Assembly: GCF_965118125.1 (NCBI RefSeq)
Contig: NZ_OZ221289.1
Location: 62,001 to 126,000 of the forward strand
Origin: Pararobbsia alpina_A
GTDB lineage: Bacteria; Pseudomonadota; Gammaproteobacteria; Burkholderiales; Burkholderiaceae
Direction: 5' to 3'
Length of the DNA: 64,000 bases
Positions 62,255 to 64,000 of the stretch are shown here, piece after piece. The translations under genes were made by a program, and so were the position numbers. Within the stretch, counting starts at the first letter, position 1; every line of letters begins with the position of its first letter. The notes under the pieces are model-generated. The model did not search any database. It was given only the letters and a program-made list of their open reading frames with translations, and was not told where the DNA came from.

Positions 62255-64000
62255 GCCGTAACCTCCTCTGCCACTCGCGACGTTGCGGCCAAGCGCGACG
62301 CCGTAGCTCGGTCGACGAACACTCGCTGTTTCCGCTGATCGCCCTCGTACACATCGAACGAACCAAACTTCGCCTCGACCACGCGCGGATCGATGAGACC
62401 CTGCGCGACCTTGTACATCGCCATTTCGTAGACCGACTTGCCAGTGCAGTCTTCTTCGTGGAAGCCAGCGGTGCGCAATGACCGCAGATAGCGTCGAAGC
62501 TCGATACCGCGGTCTTCGCGAATCAGCATCAACGCCTCCTCGTCCGGCTCAAACATTTCGGCGACGACCGTGCGGCCAAGCAGTCCGTTGAACATTTCCG
62601 CGGGCAGGCCGGGACGCGAGCAATGCGAGCAGCCGTTGAGGTTGCGCACGCGCATTGCGTCGGCATCAATGCCGAAGACGCGCTCGACGCGACGCAGGTA
62701 GTCGTTATCCAGCAGGGATGTCGCCTGCAGTGCACAGTGGGGACACGTAACGCGGATGAGCGCTTGATAGACATACAGATTGATGAACCCAGGCGTGCCG
62801 AGCACGGAACGCGGAATGCGCAGTTCGCTGTCCGACAGCCGATCGGCAATCCCCGGCGCCGACGGCGCGTGTACGCTCGATAGCGCGCGCAGACCGGCAC
62901 CGGCGATGTCTCTAAACAGCGACGCCGTGGCGAAGTCGCGAATCTCACCGATGAAGACCGCGTGCGGTTTCTGGCGCTTCATCATCCGCTTCTGGACGAT
63001 GAAAGGATCGGTTTCCGCATCCTCGTCGTCCATTCGGCGTGCAACGCTCACGGCATGCATGCCCGGGACGTCGATTTCGTGCGGGTCTTCGATGCCCCAC
63101 TTATTCCACTCGCCCGGCAGCTTCGACATTTGCGTTGCGAGGGTGCGAGTCTTACCGGAGCCCACGACCCCGGCATTGATCACCCCGCCACCGTGAAGCA
63201 GCGTGTTGCGATCCCAGAGGAGGTTTTGCTGAGCCGTGAAACCGAGCGCTTGGAGCGTGCTGAATTCTTCTCGATGGTCCTCGAGCTGCATCCGCATGGT
63301 CGTGACGTGGCCATCGACCGTTTGCTGCGAGCCCCAACGAAACGAGAGTTTCTCGCCGTCGATCGTGGCACGAATGCTTGTCTGCTGTGGCAGCGTCATG
63401 CTAAACGAGCTTTGAGCGCCGCCGCGACCCTTCTGCCAAAGGTACGCCATCGTTTCAATCAGGTCCGGCGACTTCGGCCGAAACTCGCGCGGTCGCACCA
63501 TGTTGTCGTCGATACAGAACGCCACCTGAGAGAATGGCCTGGCGTCAGCGATTTCGAACTGAAGATCGGACGCCTCGTATTTCCGTGCGAACCGCACCAC
63601 GTCGGTAAAGAAGCCCCAGAACGCATTCGTATTCTGCGATCGCGTCAGTTGTTTGAACGCCGCTGCATGATCAGTGCTTTCGACCGACCCGCGACCGAGC
63701 GCCACCATCACGGACGGCAGCGCGACGTAGTAAAACGGCTCGGCCTTCTCATGCGTGAACGACAAACGCTGTGCGATTTCCTCGACGATGTCCGAGCGCA
63801 GCTCTTGCTCGAGCAATACGATCGCTGCGACCGGGCGCTTGCCGTCCGCACCCGCCGGGCTGATCTCGATCGGACAGACCTCGTAGCGCAGCGACTGACC
63901 GATACGAAGGTCGTCGTATAAGGCACGGCTGAACACGGGTAGGTCGTCGACGTGTTCGATGCATTGCTGCGCGCGCGCAGTAGCCGACTTCGGGCTAGCT
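62251..64000 (-). CDS. pilQ: Thin-pilus assembly ATPase, PilQ-like (GspE family), 5' end outside window
   Basis: At least 583 codons. Walker A VVGSGKTRTL, Walker-B-like AVFIGEIRD, and a Cys-rich zinc site CPHC ... CSHC near the C-terminal third, as in PilB/GspE ATPases. The frame stays open through position 64000 without a good start; GTG at 63936 is internal to apparently coding sequence. It powers pilin polymerisation for the conjugative thin pilus. Confidence 0.88.
   Translation of the reverse strand, partial: ASPKSATARAQQCIEHVDDLPVFSRALYDDLRIGQSLRYEVCPIEISPAGADGKRPVAAIVLLEQELRSDIVEEIAQRLSFTHEKAEPFYYVALPSVMVALGRGSVESTDHAAAFKQLTRSQNTNAFWGFFTDVVRFARKYEASDLQFEIADARPFSQVAFCIDDNMVRPREFRPKSPDLIETMAYLWQKGRGGAQSSFSMTLPQQTSIRATIDGEKLSFRWGSQQTVDGHVTTMRMQLEDHREEFSTLQALGFTAQQNLLWDRNTLLHGGGVINAGVVGSGKTRTLATQMSKLPGEWNKWGIEDPHEIDVPGMHAVSVARRMDDEDAETDPFIVQKRMMKRQKPHAVFIGEIRDFATASLFRDIAGAGLRALSSVHAPSAPGIADRLSDSELRIPRSVLGTPGFINLYVYQALIRVTCPHCALQATSLLDNDYLRRVERVFGIDADAMRVRNLNGCSHCSRPGLPAEMFNGLLGRTVVAEMFEPDEEALMLIREDRGIELRRYLRSLRTAGFHEEDCTGKSVYEMAMYKVAQGLIDPRVVEAKFGSFDVYEGDQRKQRVFVDRATASRLAATSRVAEEVTA

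Noticed and set aside
62962..63921. 319-codon plus-strand frame
   Set aside because: Antisense to pilQ, which has clear Walker and zinc motifs.

Overview
The window looks like part of a large plasmid or other secondary replicon of a Burkholderiaceae bacterium (Burkholderia, Caballeronia or Paraburkholderia type). The reasons are the GC-rich codon use, a PRTRC cassette (ParB-related, ThiF-related, typical of beta-proteobacterial plasmids), an H-NS protein of the Burkholderia form, an imuA-imuB-dnaE2 cassette, a Zn-ribbon/Toprim primase and a type IVb thin-pilus operon. I see no rRNA, tRNA, CRISPR array, ParA or replication initiator in the window.

Layout. 0-6.6 kb: PRTRC genes on the minus strand (parB, E, C, terminator, F, B, A, thiF) and a small downstream gene. 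A, B, C and thiF have the hallmarks of a JAMM protease, an E2-like protein, a ubiquitin-like protein and an E1-like enzyme. 7.2-11.8 kb: arsenic operon (arsR, arsI, acr3, arsC, arsH) and chrA. 12-16.4 kb: an unknown gene, a di-heme cytochrome c peroxidase-like protein and a lipoprotein phosphoesterase. 16.8-27.2 kb: accessory and stress genes, namely a broken second chrA, two Hsp20 genes behind a sigma-32 promoter, a cspA gene split by an IS2-group element with intact target duplication, a transglutaminase-like protein, small unknown genes and a stand-alone prepilin peptidase. 27.4-34.9 kb: a LexA-controlled imuA followed by imuB and dnaE2 with in-frame nonsense codons, and a SRAP (YedK/HMCES-type) gene with a frameshift and a TnpB element inserted in it. 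34.9-41.6 kb: H-NS, a phage-like gene group, a DUF1173 protein, a second and apparently intact TnpB element, a truncated lipoprotein and a DsbA-like protein. 41.7-45.1 kb: a frameshifted XRE regulator with tandem operators, a Lar-like zinc-ribbon protein, a secreted DRGH nuclease and a tyrosine recombinase. 45.1-57 kb: plasmid backbone with iterated palindromes, the actin-like PRTRC protein D and a coupled small partner, small membrane genes, a primase, genes of unknown function, a NERD remnant and a five-gene operon built around an FlhC-like regulator. 57-64 kb: two lipoproteins, then pilV, pilS, pilR and pilQ on the minus strand, with pilQ running off the window.

How it fits together. ParB, the PRTRC ubiquitin-like module and the separate ParM-like gene with its palindromes look like the maintenance core. 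The pilus operon, its distant prepilin peptidase and the primase suggest a conjugative or formerly conjugative plasmid. Four backbone promoters share a structured element at the predicted 5' end of the transcript (near parB, a lipoprotein gene, the region before the actin gene, and a membrane gene), and a diverged fifth copy abuts the primase start. This is the strongest unexplained pattern I found. The middle of the window is decaying: at least eight genes carry nonsense codons, frameshifts or insertions.
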